Origin: Hebobacterum sp964559435 | GTDB lineage: Bacteria > Armatimonadota > Hebobacteria > Hebobacterales > Hebobacteraceae | Assembly: GCA_964559435.1 (NCBI GenBank) | Contig: CAZLHI010000037.1 | Coordinates: forward strand, 1-31,463 | Direction: 5' to 3' | DNA: 31,463 nt | Shown here: piece after piece, positions 15,381-22,916 of the stretch | How the letters are laid out: each line of letters starts with the position of its first letter | Position numbering within the stretch: position 1 is the first letter of the stretch | Position numbers and translations under genes: made by a program | The notes under the pieces: generated by a model | What the model was told of the DNA's origin: nothing | Databases searched by the model: none | The model's input: only the letters and a program-made list of their open reading frames with translations

Positions 15381-16535
15381 TCAATCACTTCGCCGCAGTT
15401 GGGGAACGCGCCCCCAGACTACCGCGGCCGCGCAGAGGCAGACGGCCGCGCTGATTCCGAATGCGAGGCGCGCGCCGAACCATTCGCCGAGAGCCCCCAT
15501 TTGCACGTCGCCAATCCAAGACATTCCCGCAAAGAGGAAACTGCGGAAGCTCATGATGCGGCCGCGCAGCTCATCGGGGGAGTGCCTCTGGAGCATGGTG
15601 TTGGCGACGACGTTGAAGCTCATGAGCCCCACGCCCATGCAGAATAGTGCGGCGAGGGCCAGCGCATAAACCGGGGCGGCCGCAAAGCCGAACATGGCGA
15701 CCGGGAAGATAAAGGAGCCCGCGGTGGCGAGGAGGCCCGCCGGCCAGCGGCTTCCCACGACGGTGAGGAAGACGGCCGCCAGGAGCGCTCCGACCCCATA
15801 GGCGGACATCATCAGGCCGTAGCCCGCCGGGCCGACGTGAAAGATGTCGCCGGCAAACACAGGGAGCAGCACGGGGTGGGCCAGGGCGAAGAGGCCGACG
15901 ACGGTGATGAGGGAGAGCAGGGCGAGGGGCACGGGATTGCGGCGTGCCCAGGTGACGCCATCGGCGATTTGGCGGGAGAAGGAGGCGCGGCTGGTCGAGG
16001 CGGGGGGCCGAGCGACGATCAGTGCTAGCGCGGAGATGAGCGCGAGGAAAGTGATGCCGTTGATCAAGAAGCAGACGGCCATGCCGACGGTGGCGACGAG
16101 CACGCCGGCGAGGGCGGGCCCGAGGATGCGACCCGTGTTGAAGGCAGTGGAGTTGAGCGAGACGGCATTGAGGGCGTCGTCCCTATCGACGAGTTCGAGG
16201 ACCATGGCGTGACGTGTTGGCATATCGAACGCCCAGATGGCACCCAGCGTGCCCGCGAGCACCATGACGTGCCAGACTCTGACGGCGCCGGTGTAGATGA
16301 GGAAGGCGAGGACGAAGGCCTGGAGCATGGCGAGGCTTTGGGTGACGAGGAGGACGTTTCGCTTGCGCACCCGGTCGGCGAGGACGCCGGCGGGGAGCGA
16401 CAGCACCAGCATGGGGAGGGTGCCACAGGCGGCCACCAGCCCGAGGTAGATGGGGCGGCCGGTGAGCTCGTAGACGAGCCAGCCCTGGGCGGTGCGCTGC
16501 ATCCAGGTTCCGACGACGGAAACGATGAGGCCCAT
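15381..16535 (-). CDS. MFS transporter (MFS_3 / EntS-like); true start probably upstream
   Basis: Coordinates use the first canonical ATG (384 residues), giving a protein that begins MGLIVSVVGTWMQRTAQGWL. This is the middle of the first helix in this family. Homology-like sequence continues upstream in the same frame (SLRHRDFRLFW precedes MGL), and the frame is open to a strong ribosome site, GGAGGAGG at 16658-16651. No ATG, GTG or TTG lies in between; the best-placed codon is ATC at 16649-16647, which would add 38 residues (422 total, the usual family length). The body has 12 hydrophobic segments and the inter-helix ADRVRKRN motif. Likely a drug or metabolite exporter. A promoter lies at 16722-16694 and the amidohydrolase follows. 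Confidence 0.88.
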   Translation of the reverse strand: MGLIVSVVGTWMQRTAQGWLVYELTGRPIYLGLVAACGTLPMLVLSLPAGVLADRVRKRNVLLVTQSLAMLQAFVLAFLIYTGAVRVWHVMVLAGTLGAIWAFDMPTRHAMVLELVDRDDALNAVSLNSTAFNTGRILGPALAGVLVATVGMAVCFLINGITFLALISALALIVARPPASTSRASFSRQIADGVTWARRNPVPLALLSLITVVGLFALAHPVLLPVFAGDIFHVGPAGYGLMMSAYGVGALLAAVFLTVVGSRWPAGLLATAGSFIFPVAMFGFAAAPVYALALAALFCMGVGLMSFNVVANTMLQRHSPDELRGRIMSFRSFLFAGMSWIGDVQMGALGEWFGARLAFGISAAVCLCAAAVVWGRVPQLRRSD

Positions 16536-16688
16536 CCAGAAGAGGCGGAAGTCACGATGGCGCAGAGACCGCAGCGGCGCCGGCCACCTTCTACCGCGGC
16601 CGACTTCGTCTCGTTGAAAAGGGCCGGGCTCTCGGTCCTGCGCCGTGATGGCCTCCTCCGGTACGGTGGATGGACTACTGCAGATGGA

Positions 16689-16722
16689 CCTACAGTGTAG
16701 GGGACGGCTGGCGCGGTGGCAA
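16689..16722 (-). promoter_or_regulatory. promoter with palindrome upstream of the MFS-amidohydrolase operon
   Basis: On the minus strand there is a -35 TTGCCA (16722-16717, 5/6), a 17-base spacer and a -10 TACACT (16699-16694, 4/6). The perfect odd palindrome CCTACACTGTAGG (16701-16689) covers the -10 box and could be an operator. The predicted transcript start is about 38 bases before the inferred non-ATG start at 16649. Confidence 0.45.
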
Positions 16723-16744
16723 GCGCGGCACGCCGATGGGTCCG

Positions 16745-17620
16745 CTACCGGCTCGGCGTCGGCCTCAGTCCGGCTTCGGAGAGGGCCCTCCGGCCCTCCG
16801 GCGAGGTGAGGAACTCCACGAATGCGCGGGCCACATCGAGATCAGGCAAGCCGGACACCGGGGCTGCCTTGTACTCTATCGGCGGACCGGCCTCCTGGGG
16901 CAGCTCGCCGATGAGTCGAATGGTCTTGGGAACGGCGGCGGGGTCACCGGCTCCCTCGAAGAGGCAGTCCCTGAAGACGAAGGCGAGGTCGGCCTCCCCC
17001 TCAAGGAGGCCAGCCAGCAGCATCTGGTCCGGCTTCGGCCGCACGACCTTGGGCGCCATGCTCTCCCAGAGCCCGAGGCGCTTGAGGGCTCGCTCGGTTC
17101 GCTCCCCGAGGCTGCTGCGGGCGGGGTCCTCGACGTAAATGCGTTCCACCGTTGAGGTCCTCAAATCTGTGAGCGCCCGCACGTCTGGAGCACCATCGGC
17201 CGGCGCGATAACCACGATCGGGTAGGTGTTGATTGCGAATGTGTGCACCTCCGCCGGATCGACGGCACCGGCGGCGATCAGCGACTGCATCTCGATGAGG
17301 CCCGTTGTGAGGGCGACGGCAGCAGGGCCTTCGGCGCCGGCCACCTCATCGAGCATGGCCATCGGCTTGTCGACGACTATGAGGACCTCGACGCCCGGGG
17401 CGGCCTCTTGGTAGGCGGCCACGACCCTGTGCAGCGGCCCGCTCAGCACACATGGCAGGTACACGTTGAGCGTGGCGGGCCCCGGTTCGCCCGTGTCTCC
17501 AGACGGGCCCCCGCAGCCTGCCAGCAAAAGGCAGGCAGCGATGAGGCCGCTAGTCGGAAGACCCAGTCCCTGGTGCAGCGGTCCCCGCTTCCTCCTCGGC
17601 AGCTTCCTTCGGTGGTACAA
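16745..17620 (-). CDS. substrate-binding lipoprotein, ModA/SBP_bac_11-like
   Basis: The 291-residue protein starts at TTG 17620, with GGGAG six bases upstream, inside the preceding gene (71-base overlap). A long basic n-region (RRKLPRRKR) leads to a hydrophobic stretch and a lipobox LLAGC (Cys36), so it is a membrane-anchored periplasmic lipoprotein. The mature part has the periplasmic-binding fold of the molybdate/sulfate-type family: NVYLPCVLSGPLHRVVAAY as strand 1/helix 1, VEDPARSSLGERTERALKRL as the hinge region, and GLLEGEADLAFVFRD. No ABC permease or ATPase is nearby, so the ligand and partner are unknown. It follows the HesA/MoeB-like gene and a small lipoprotein, probably in one operon. 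Confidence 0.8.
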   Translation of the reverse strand: MYHRRKLPRRKRGPLHQGLGLPTSGLIAACLLLAGCGGPSGDTGEPGPATLNVYLPCVLSGPLHRVVAAYQEAAPGVEVLIVVDKPMAMLDEVAGAEGPAAVALTTGLIEMQSLIAAGAVDPAEVHTFAINTYPIVVIAPADGAPDVRALTDLRTSTVERIYVEDPARSSLGERTERALKRLGLWESMAPKVVRPKPDQMLLAGLLEGEADLAFVFRDCLFEGAGDPAAVPKTIRLIGELPQEAGPPIEYKAAPVSGLPDLDVARAFVEFLTSPEGRRALSEAGLRPTPSR

Positions 17621-18068
17621 GAGTCGCTCCCACTTTGTCCAGCTCTTGCTGGATCACGGCGAGCAGGTCGTCACGAGTCCAGGAGACGTCCATCCGGAAG
17701 AGGAAGCGGACAGTCTCGGTCTCGTCTCCTCGCTTGATCTGGTGCTCGGTGCTGCCGTTGACGAAGACGCCGGCGCAGCTCAGGCCGCTGGTCATCCACT
17801 TCTTGCGGCCATCCGGTGACTGAATATCGTACACCGTCACCTGCACCGTCTCCGGGTTGGCCTCTCCAATGGCATAGAGGTAGTCGGCGATGAACTGGTG
17901 ACCCGGATTGAGCGGGTAGTAGGCCTCCATCACCACCGGGAAGTCCGACTCGGGCGGCGTGGCTTCCGCTTCCTCCACCTGCTCCCCGCTGCCACGACAC
18001 CCGCAGAAGGCCAGACAGCACGCCACCAAGACGATCATTCCAAGCACGATGACCTTGTGATTAGACAC
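17550..18068 (-). CDS. small lipoprotein with thioredoxin-like domain lacking CxxC
   Basis: The 172-residue protein starts at GTG 18068, preferred because GGGAGGAG stands four bases upstream; the longer frame starting at 18125 has no such site. Residues 5-24 form a signal peptide ending in a Cys cluster (CCLAFCGC), so lipid attachment is likely at Cys22 or Cys24, although the box is imperfect. The rest suggests a thioredoxin-like fold: strand VVMEAYYP, helix GHQFIADYLYAIGEA, strand VQVTVYDI, then GVFVNGSTEHQI. The redox CxxC is replaced by NPGH, so a binding rather than redox role is likely. The C-terminus is low-complexity Ala/Glu/Gly. It lies between the HesA/MoeB-like and substrate-binding genes. 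Confidence 0.7.
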   Translation of the reverse strand: MSNHKVIVLGMIVLVACCLAFCGCRGSGEQVEEAEATPPESDFPVVMEAYYPLNPGHQFIADYLYAIGEANPETVQVTVYDIQSPDGRKKWMTSGLSCAGVFVNGSTEHQIKRGDETETVRFLFRMDVSWTRDDLLAVIQQELDKVGATLVPPKEAAEEEAGTAAPGTGSSD

Positions 18069-18121
18069 GCTTCTCCTCCCAAGAAAGATTGTCCGAGCTA
18101 GCATTCGATGCAGGGCTCGGT

Positions 18122-18883
18122 TCACCCCCCACCTCGGCCGCAGGCCGGGCAGTCTGCCCGCTTAACCACCGGATAGACGGCAAACTCCATGTCGTCCCCG
18201 CTCCAGACGAGGAGCTTGCCCTTCAGATTCTCACCCACACCCGTGAGATACTTGACGACCTCCATCGCCTGCAAGCACCCAATGGCCCCGGGTGTGGCTC
18301 CCAGCACGGGAAACACCTCCGGGGGCGGAGCGCTCGGAAATATGCATCTCAAGCACGGCGTCTCCGGAGAGTGAATGAAGCTGAGCTTGCCCTCCAGTCC
18401 CCAGACACTCGCGTGTACGAAAGGTATGCCCTTGCGGATCGCGCATTCGTTGAGCACGTAGCGGGTGGGGAAGTTATCCATACAGTCCACGATGAGGTGG
18501 CAGTCCCCCACCAGCTCATCGACGTTGCCTTCCTCGATGCGACTGCTCACCGCCTGGATTTCGATACTCGGATTCAACTCGTTCAGCGTCATCTTGCCCG
18601 ACTCGGCCTTGTTCACCCCAATACGGGCGTCGTTATGCAGTATCTGCCGGTTCAGATTCGACAGCTCGGGGCTATCGCAATCGCACAGCCGTATGTAACC
18701 CACCCCCCCGACGGCCAGATACATCGAAGCCGGCGAGCCGAGACCGCCCGCACCCGCCACGAAGACCCGGGCGGCCTTGAGCCGTTCCTGGCCGGACTCC
18801 CCCCAGCCAGCGATCATCATCTGGCGCTGGTATCGCTGCTTGTCTTGCTGAGTCAGAGCGATGCGCTCGGAGATGCTCGCCAT
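18122..18883 (-). CDS. HesA/MoeB/ThiF-family E1-like adenylyltransferase
   Basis: The 253-residue cytoplasmic enzyme starts at ATG 18883, after AAAGGA. It has the E1-like fold: ATP-binding GAGGLGSP (44-51), NLNRQIL (76-82) with the conserved Arg, K92, and IVDCMDN (131-137). The four structural-zinc cysteines are C177/C180 and C245/C248. The family adenylates the C-terminal Gly of a ubiquitin-like sulfur carrier (ThiS, MoaD). The stretch after PPPEV, where MoeB and ThiF usually have a catalytic Cys, reads FPVLGATPG with no Cys, which suggests adenylation only or a different sulfur relay. No carrier gene is seen nearby. Two lipoprotein genes follow in the same orientation. Confidence 0.88.
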   Translation of the reverse strand: MASISERIALTQQDKQRYQRQMMIAGWGESGQERLKAARVFVAGAGGLGSPASMYLAVGGVGYIRLCDCDSPELSNLNRQILHNDARIGVNKAESGKMTLNELNPSIEIQAVSSRIEEGNVDELVGDCHLIVDCMDNFPTRYVLNECAIRKGIPFVHASVWGLEGKLSFIHSPETPCLRCIFPSAPPPEVFPVLGATPGAIGCLQAMEVVKYLTGVGENLKGKLLVWSGDDMEFAVYPVVKRADCPACGRGGG

Positions 18884-18938
18884 TTGTTCGCGTCCTTTGC
18901 GCACTGATTTCTGCGCGCCTCTCCCTGCGACCTCGCGG

Positions 18939-18969
18939 AAAACGGAGCGCCCGCCGCCGAGCGACGGGC
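18939..18969 (-). terminator. intrinsic-terminator-like hairpin after the SLH porin
   Basis: On the minus strand a 9-bp stem GCCCGTCGC / GCGGCGGGC with a TCG loop (18969-18949) is followed by six bases and TTTT. It starts 32 bases after the porin stop at 19001 and separates that gene from the HesA/MoeB-like gene. Confidence 0.55.
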
Positions 18970-19000
18970 CCCTCGCCCAGAATCCGTAGTCGGCTTTTGC

Positions 19001-20386
19001 CTAGTACTTGAGCTGGAGCTGCAGATAGGTCCTGTTGCCTTCCCAGGCCGCCCGCTGGGAGAAGCCGTCCTGCGGCCTCCGCATCGCATGCACGAGCGTC
19101 AGGCGCGTCGCCGGATCGAGCTGATACCAGTAGCCAAGCGTCCAGCGCTCGAAGAGATTGTCCGTGACATCCGTGTCCGGGTCGTATTGATCGTACTTCA
19201 CGAACAGCAGATTGGGAGCTTTCCTGCTGATCGGGAGACCGAGCTGCGCGTACCAGCCGCCAACATCGGCCCCCCGGTCCTCGCCACTGACGGCCTCGCC
19301 CGTGAACTCCGTGCCGCCCGGCCACTTGAACCGGGCGCTCAGCCCGAAGCGGTCCTGCTCGGTCGCCTCCTCCCCTTCGCCCCTCTCGCCGACGTATCCG
19401 GAGAAGGCCACCGAACCGTTCGGCACGGGGACATTCACTCGGGCCATCACGTTCTTCCGATCATTGTCGTCGTTGGCGTTGATGCCCGTGCCATTGAAGA
19501 TGCCGACGTCGAGTCGGGGGCTGCGAGGACCCGCTTTGCAGGCCCACTGGATGCCGATGTCCCGCTGATTGGGGAAGAGGACATCCATGAACAGCGCCCG
19601 CTCGCCGCTCCACAGATTGGGCACCGACTCCAGCAACTCGTAGCCCCAGGGAACCTTCGCCTGGCCGAAGCGCAGGGTCTCGTTTTGCATCTTGTAGTCT
19701 GCGTAGAGCGTCCGGAGCTGTGTCTTGCTCGTGGGTCCTTTGCCCTCTTCCTTCGCATCCAACTGGAACTCGAGGCGGTACGACCAGCGGTCGCTGACCG
19801 GCCCGCGGATATTGAAGCGCGCCCGCCGCACGAGGAATTCGCTGCTGTCCGACGCGTCGTCGTTGTTGTACCTGAGCTGGAAGTAGCCGTCCAGCTTATG
19901 CTTCTTCCGTTCGGCCTCCACCTTGGCCAGGCGCTTCCGCACGTCTTTCATCGCGGACTCGAGATCCTCCACCCGGACGTCCATCGTGACGAACTCGGCG
20001 CGGAACTCCGAAAGAAGCTTCTCCACGCGGGCGAGGTCGAGGTAGGTGAGCGGTGTCGGCGCGGTCGGCTCTTCGGCGGGTTCCGGCCCGGCCATCTGGC
20101 GCAGGGCCTCGCCCTGCTCCTGATAGGCCTGCGCGATCCCCTCCACCGCCCGCAGGGTCAGGGCGGCCGCCTCGTAGCGGGACAAGCGCCCGCCGGCCCA
20201 ATCGCCGATGGGACCTTTCGGGTGTCCGCTCAGCAGCCCCGCCTGGCCGAGCGCGTCGAGCTCCTGGTACTGCCAGTCTTTCGGACCGATGCTGGTGGCC
20301 TCGCCCCAGGCGGCCGCCGCCCCGAGCAGCATCAGTGCCACAGCAGCCCCTGTCACCCCGCACCCCCGCACCGCCCTTCCAGTCAT
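19001..20386 (-). CDS. outer-membrane porin (Porin_O/P type) with N-terminal SLH domain and coiled coil
   Basis: The 461-residue protein starts at ATG 20386, seven bases after GGAGG. It has a signal peptide (1-~28), an SLH-like domain (residues ~34-84; QYQELDALGQAGLLSG, RLSRYEAAALTLR), and an Ala/Pro linker. A heptad-rich coiled coil follows (~115-162; VEKLLSEFRAEF, VRKRLAKVEAERKKH), then a beta-barrel of alternating strands from ~165, ending in a terminal aromatic strand (TYLQLQLKY). This layout matches OmpM-type porins of diderm lineages without Lpp/Pal-based attachment: the SLH part binds peptidoglycan or its polymer, the coil spans the periplasm, and the barrel forms a general or anion porin. 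It is direct evidence of an outer membrane. A terminator follows at 18969-18939. Confidence 0.9.
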   Translation of the reverse strand: MTGRAVRGCGVTGAAVALMLLGAAAAWGEATSIGPKDWQYQELDALGQAGLLSGHPKGPIGDWAGGRLSRYEAAALTLRAVEGIAQAYQEQGEALRQMAGPEPAEEPTAPTPLTYLDLARVEKLLSEFRAEFVTMDVRVEDLESAMKDVRKRLAKVEAERKKHKLDGYFQLRYNNDDASDSSEFLVRRARFNIRGPVSDRWSYRLEFQLDAKEEGKGPTSKTQLRTLYADYKMQNETLRFGQAKVPWGYELLESVPNLWSGERALFMDVLFPNQRDIGIQWACKAGPRSPRLDVGIFNGTGINANDDNDRKNVMARVNVPVPNGSVAFSGYVGERGEGEEATEQDRFGLSARFKWPGGTEFTGEAVSGEDRGADVGGWYAQLGLPISRKAPNLLFVKYDQYDPDTDVTDNLFERWTLGYWYQLDPATRLTLVHAMRRPQDGFSQRAAWEGNRTYLQLQLKY

Positions 20387-20529
20387 TTCCGTTCCTCCAT
20401 CTGTGCGCTTCAATCTCCCGCCTGGCCCCTCCGCAAACGGCGCTCCGCTAGGCTACTCGGGGCCAGTGAATCTCGGGTGAACGGAGGATAAAGCTTTCGT
20501 GACGCCGCCTGCGGCCCCCTGCCAGCGAG

Positions 20530-20556
20530 AACGGGCCGGCGGGGAGCCGGCCCGTT
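20530..20556. repeat. perfect 11-bp GC-rich hairpin
   Basis: The arms AACGGGCCGGC and GCCGGCCCGTT surround loop GGGGA. There is no T-run on either side, so terminator function is uncertain. It could serve transcripts from either strand or be a REP-like palindrome. Confidence 0.5.
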
Positions 20557-20652
20557 GGGTTGCAGACAACGGACACCGGGGCAGGAGGCCCCTCGACTTC
20601 GCTCGGGGTAAACATGCCGCCGGAGGCGGCCACGGCTCTCGCCCTACGACCT

Positions 20653-20676
20653 GGGCAGGAGGCAAAGCTCCTGCCC
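20653..20676. repeat. hairpin, copy 2 of the GGGCAGGAG...CTCCTGCCC element
   Basis: The 9-bp perfect stem GGGCAGGAG / CTCCTGCCC has loop GCAAAG. Its stem is shared with the hairpin at 6709-6733, 14 kb away and between unrelated genes, which indicates a dispersed intergenic repeat family. Confidence 0.55.
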
Positions 20677-20695
20677 TACTGTCGCTGCTGCTGGG

Positions 20696-21661
20696 CTAGG
20701 CCCACCAGACCTTTGGCGGGGGCTCGGAGACCGTGACTTCCTTGAGGAAGGCGACCGCCCGCCGGAAGCCCTCATCGATGCTCATGAGGCTGTCCTCGTG
20801 CTCGATGCTGAGCACGAAGTCATAACCGGCCAGCCGCAGCTCGGACACCATCTCCTTCCACACCTCCGCGCCGTGGCCCCAGCCGACCGTGCGGAAGATC
20901 CAGGAGCGCGCGATTTCGTTCGTATAGGACTTTGTGTCGAGCACGCCGTTGCGGGAGGTGTTGATGCGGTCAACTTTGACGTCCTTCGCGTGCACGTGGT
21001 AGGTGGAGGAGCCGAGGTCGCGGATGGCCGCCACCGGGTCGATCCCCTGCCAGAAGAGATGGCTGGGATCGAAGTTGGCGCCGATCGCCTCGCCGCAGGC
21101 CTCCCGCAGCTCGAGAAGCGTCTCGGGATTGTAGACGCAGAAGCCCGGGTGCATCTCGAAGCAGATCTTGGTGATGCCATGCTTTGCGGCGTAGGCGACC
21201 TCCTTTGACCAGTACGGAATCAGCTTCTCCTCCCACTGCCACTTCACGACCTCGGAGAAATCCGGCGGCCAGGGGCAGGTGACCCAGTTGGGATACTTGG
21301 AGTCGTCGCAGTCGCCGGGACAGCCGGAGAAGGTGATGACACGCTCGATGCCCAGCGCCTCCGCCAGACGGACCGTCTTGCGCCAGTCGTTGTGGAACTT
21401 TCTGGCGGTGGATGTCTGGGGATGGAGCGGGTTACCGTGGCAGCTCAGGGCGGAGATGATGAGGTCGCGCTGCTCGATGGCGCGCAGGAACCGTCTCTGG
21501 GCAGCTTCGTCTTTCAGCAGCGCGGTGGCGTTGCAGTGCGCATCGCCGGGGTATCCGCCGGTTCCAATCTCGACCGACTCACAGCCGACCTCGGCCACAT
21601 GGTCGAGCATCTTCTCGAAAGGCATGTCGCCGTACAATACGGTGAAGACTCCGACTCTCAT
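20696..21661 (-). CDS. sugar phosphate isomerase/epimerase (xylose-isomerase-like TIM barrel)
   Basis: The 321-residue AP-endonuclease-2/xylose-isomerase-like enzyme starts at ATG 21661, after GAGGAGG. The metal-binding strands are visible: ICFEMHPGF (Glu, His), GANFDPSHLFWQG (Asp, His), YHVHAKDVKV (His, Lys) and VLSIEHED (Glu). Members isomerise or epimerise keto-sugars and inositols. The ATG overlaps the stop of the upstream Gfo/Idh/MocA oxidoreductase (ATGA), a classic pairing in inositol or sugar oxidation pathways where the oxidoreductase makes a keto-sugar and this enzyme epimerises or dehydrates it. The exact sugar is unknown. Confidence 0.92.
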   Translation of the reverse strand: MRVGVFTVLYGDMPFEKMLDHVAEVGCESVEIGTGGYPGDAHCNATALLKDEAAQRRFLRAIEQRDLIISALSCHGNPLHPQTSTARKFHNDWRKTVRLAEALGIERVITFSGCPGDCDDSKYPNWVTCPWPPDFSEVVKWQWEEKLIPYWSKEVAYAAKHGITKICFEMHPGFCVYNPETLLELREACGEAIGANFDPSHLFWQGIDPVAAIRDLGSSTYHVHAKDVKVDRINTSRNGVLDTKSYTNEIARSWIFRTVGWGHGAEVWKEMVSELRLAGYDFVLSIEHEDSLMSIDEGFRRAVAFLKEVTVSEPPPKVWWA

Positions 21662-22860
21662 GTTGACCTCCTCGCCGGTTTCCTTTGGGACGTCTGACGC
21701 CCAGCCGAGTAGGCGACTTTCACCCAGCGGCCCTGGCGTGCGCTTTTCGCCGCGGCCTCGACTATGGCAACGATCCGGTGGCCGTCGGCAAAAGTCGGGA
21801 AGTTGTCGGCCTCGGACTCCCCTGCGATCCTCCGGTACACGTTCAGGAACAGGTTCTTGAAGGCGTCGGGGTAGCCCTCGGGGTGGCCGCCGGGGTAGTG
21901 GGCGTAGGGCTGGGCCTGCTCCCTGAGAATGGAGGGATCTTTTACGTAGGACTCATTGGCCCTCTCGCGGTAGCCCACCCAGAGTTCATTTGGCCGCTCT
22001 AGGTCGCCCGAGATCGCGCACTTGGAGCCATCTATCTCATAGAAGAGCCGGTTCTTCCTGCCCGCCGACACCTGGGAGACGTTGAACGCTCCCTTTGCTC
22101 CATTGTCCAGACGGAACAGCACGCTTGCGAAATCCTCGCTCTCGATCTCGACCTGTTCGTAGTCCTCGGGCTCGAGCATCTTGCCGGCGAACGCCTCCAC
22201 CGCTGCCTTGGGACGCTTGCGGACCTTGTGAGTCGTCTGGAAGTCGGCCATCACCTCAGTGATCGTGCGGCCTGTGATGAAGGTGACGAGATCGCAGAAG
22301 TGGGAGCCGATGTCGCCCACAGCACAGCTCTCGCCCGAAACCTCCGGGTCCAACCGCCAGCTGTAGTCGGTCTCGTGCAGCAGCCAATCCTGAAGATAAG
22401 AGCCATGAATGGCATAGACCTCGCCTAACTCGCCCGCATCACAGATGGCCTTCGCCTGCTGGGACAAGGGATAGAAGCGGTAGTTGAAGCAAACTGCGTT
22501 GACGAGCCCTTTCTCCCGGGCCAGCGTCACGAGGCGTCGTGACTCGTCGGTGGTGCGGGTCAGCGGCTTCTCGGAGACGCAGTGCTTGCCGCTTTCGAGG
22601 ATTGCCTGGTTCACTTCGAAGTGGAGGTTGTTTGGAGAGGCGTTGTGAACGACCTCCACGTCTGGGTCCTCGAGCAGCTTGCGCCAGTCACTGTAGGCGC
22701 GGGGAACGCCGAGCGCGGCCGCCTTCTGTTCGGTTCGCTCCGGGTTCCTCCCGCAGAGCGCGACGACCTCGACAAGGCCGAGCCGCTTGAGGGCCTCGAC
22801 GTGCGCGGGCCCGATGAATCCCGTACCTATGACGGCCGCCTTGACGGTACGCATAGGCAC
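21658..22860 (-). CDS. Gfo/Idh/MocA-family NAD(P)-dependent oxidoreductase
   Basis: The protein has 400 residues. GTG 22860 is six bases after GAGGAG; the ATG two codons later is too far from it. The Rossmann motif IGTGFIG (11-17), the strand VVHNASPNNLH and the family signature SEKPL (EKP at 97-99) with catalytic Lys98 are clear. The C-terminal alpha/beta domain includes GDIGSHFCDL, with the catalytic His. The family oxidises sugar or cyclitol hydroxyls. It is translationally coupled to the isomerase gene downstream through an ATGA overlap and lies 56 bases after the PpiC gene. Confidence 0.93.
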   Translation of the reverse strand: MPMRTVKAAVIGTGFIGPAHVEALKRLGLVEVVALCGRNPERTEQKAAALGVPRAYSDWRKLLEDPDVEVVHNASPNNLHFEVNQAILESGKHCVSEKPLTRTTDESRRLVTLAREKGLVNAVCFNYRFYPLSQQAKAICDAGELGEVYAIHGSYLQDWLLHETDYSWRLDPEVSGESCAVGDIGSHFCDLVTFITGRTITEVMADFQTTHKVRKRPKAAVEAFAGKMLEPEDYEQVEIESEDFASVLFRLDNGAKGAFNVSQVSAGRKNRLFYEIDGSKCAISGDLERPNELWVGYRERANESYVKDPSILREQAQPYAHYPGGHPEGYPDAFKNLFLNVYRRIAGESEADNFPTFADGHRIVAIVEAAAKSARQGRWVKVAYSAGRQTSQRKPARRST

Positions 22861-22916
22861 TCTACTCTCCTCTCCGGTGATGTCCCGGCGACGAGCAACG
22901 GGCCCTCGAAGACAGG

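Larger units (their letters stand above)
20387..20695. other. intergenic region packed with four hairpins
   Basis: It lies between two minus-strand genes. Perfect or near-perfect inverted repeats lie at 20530-20556 (AACGGGCCGGC/GCCGGCCCGTT), 20578-20592 (GGGGC/GCCCC), 20616-20630 (GCCGCC/GGCGGC) and 20653-20676 (GGGCAGGAG/CTCCTGCCC). No gene is visible. The last hairpin is 20 bases past the stop of the 20696-21661 gene. Confidence 0.6.

Noticed and set aside
16745..18883. Complete molybdate uptake / molybdopterin operon
   Set aside because: There is one ModA-like and one MoeB-like protein, but no ModB, ModC, MoaD or MoaE is present, so the assignment would be over-reading.
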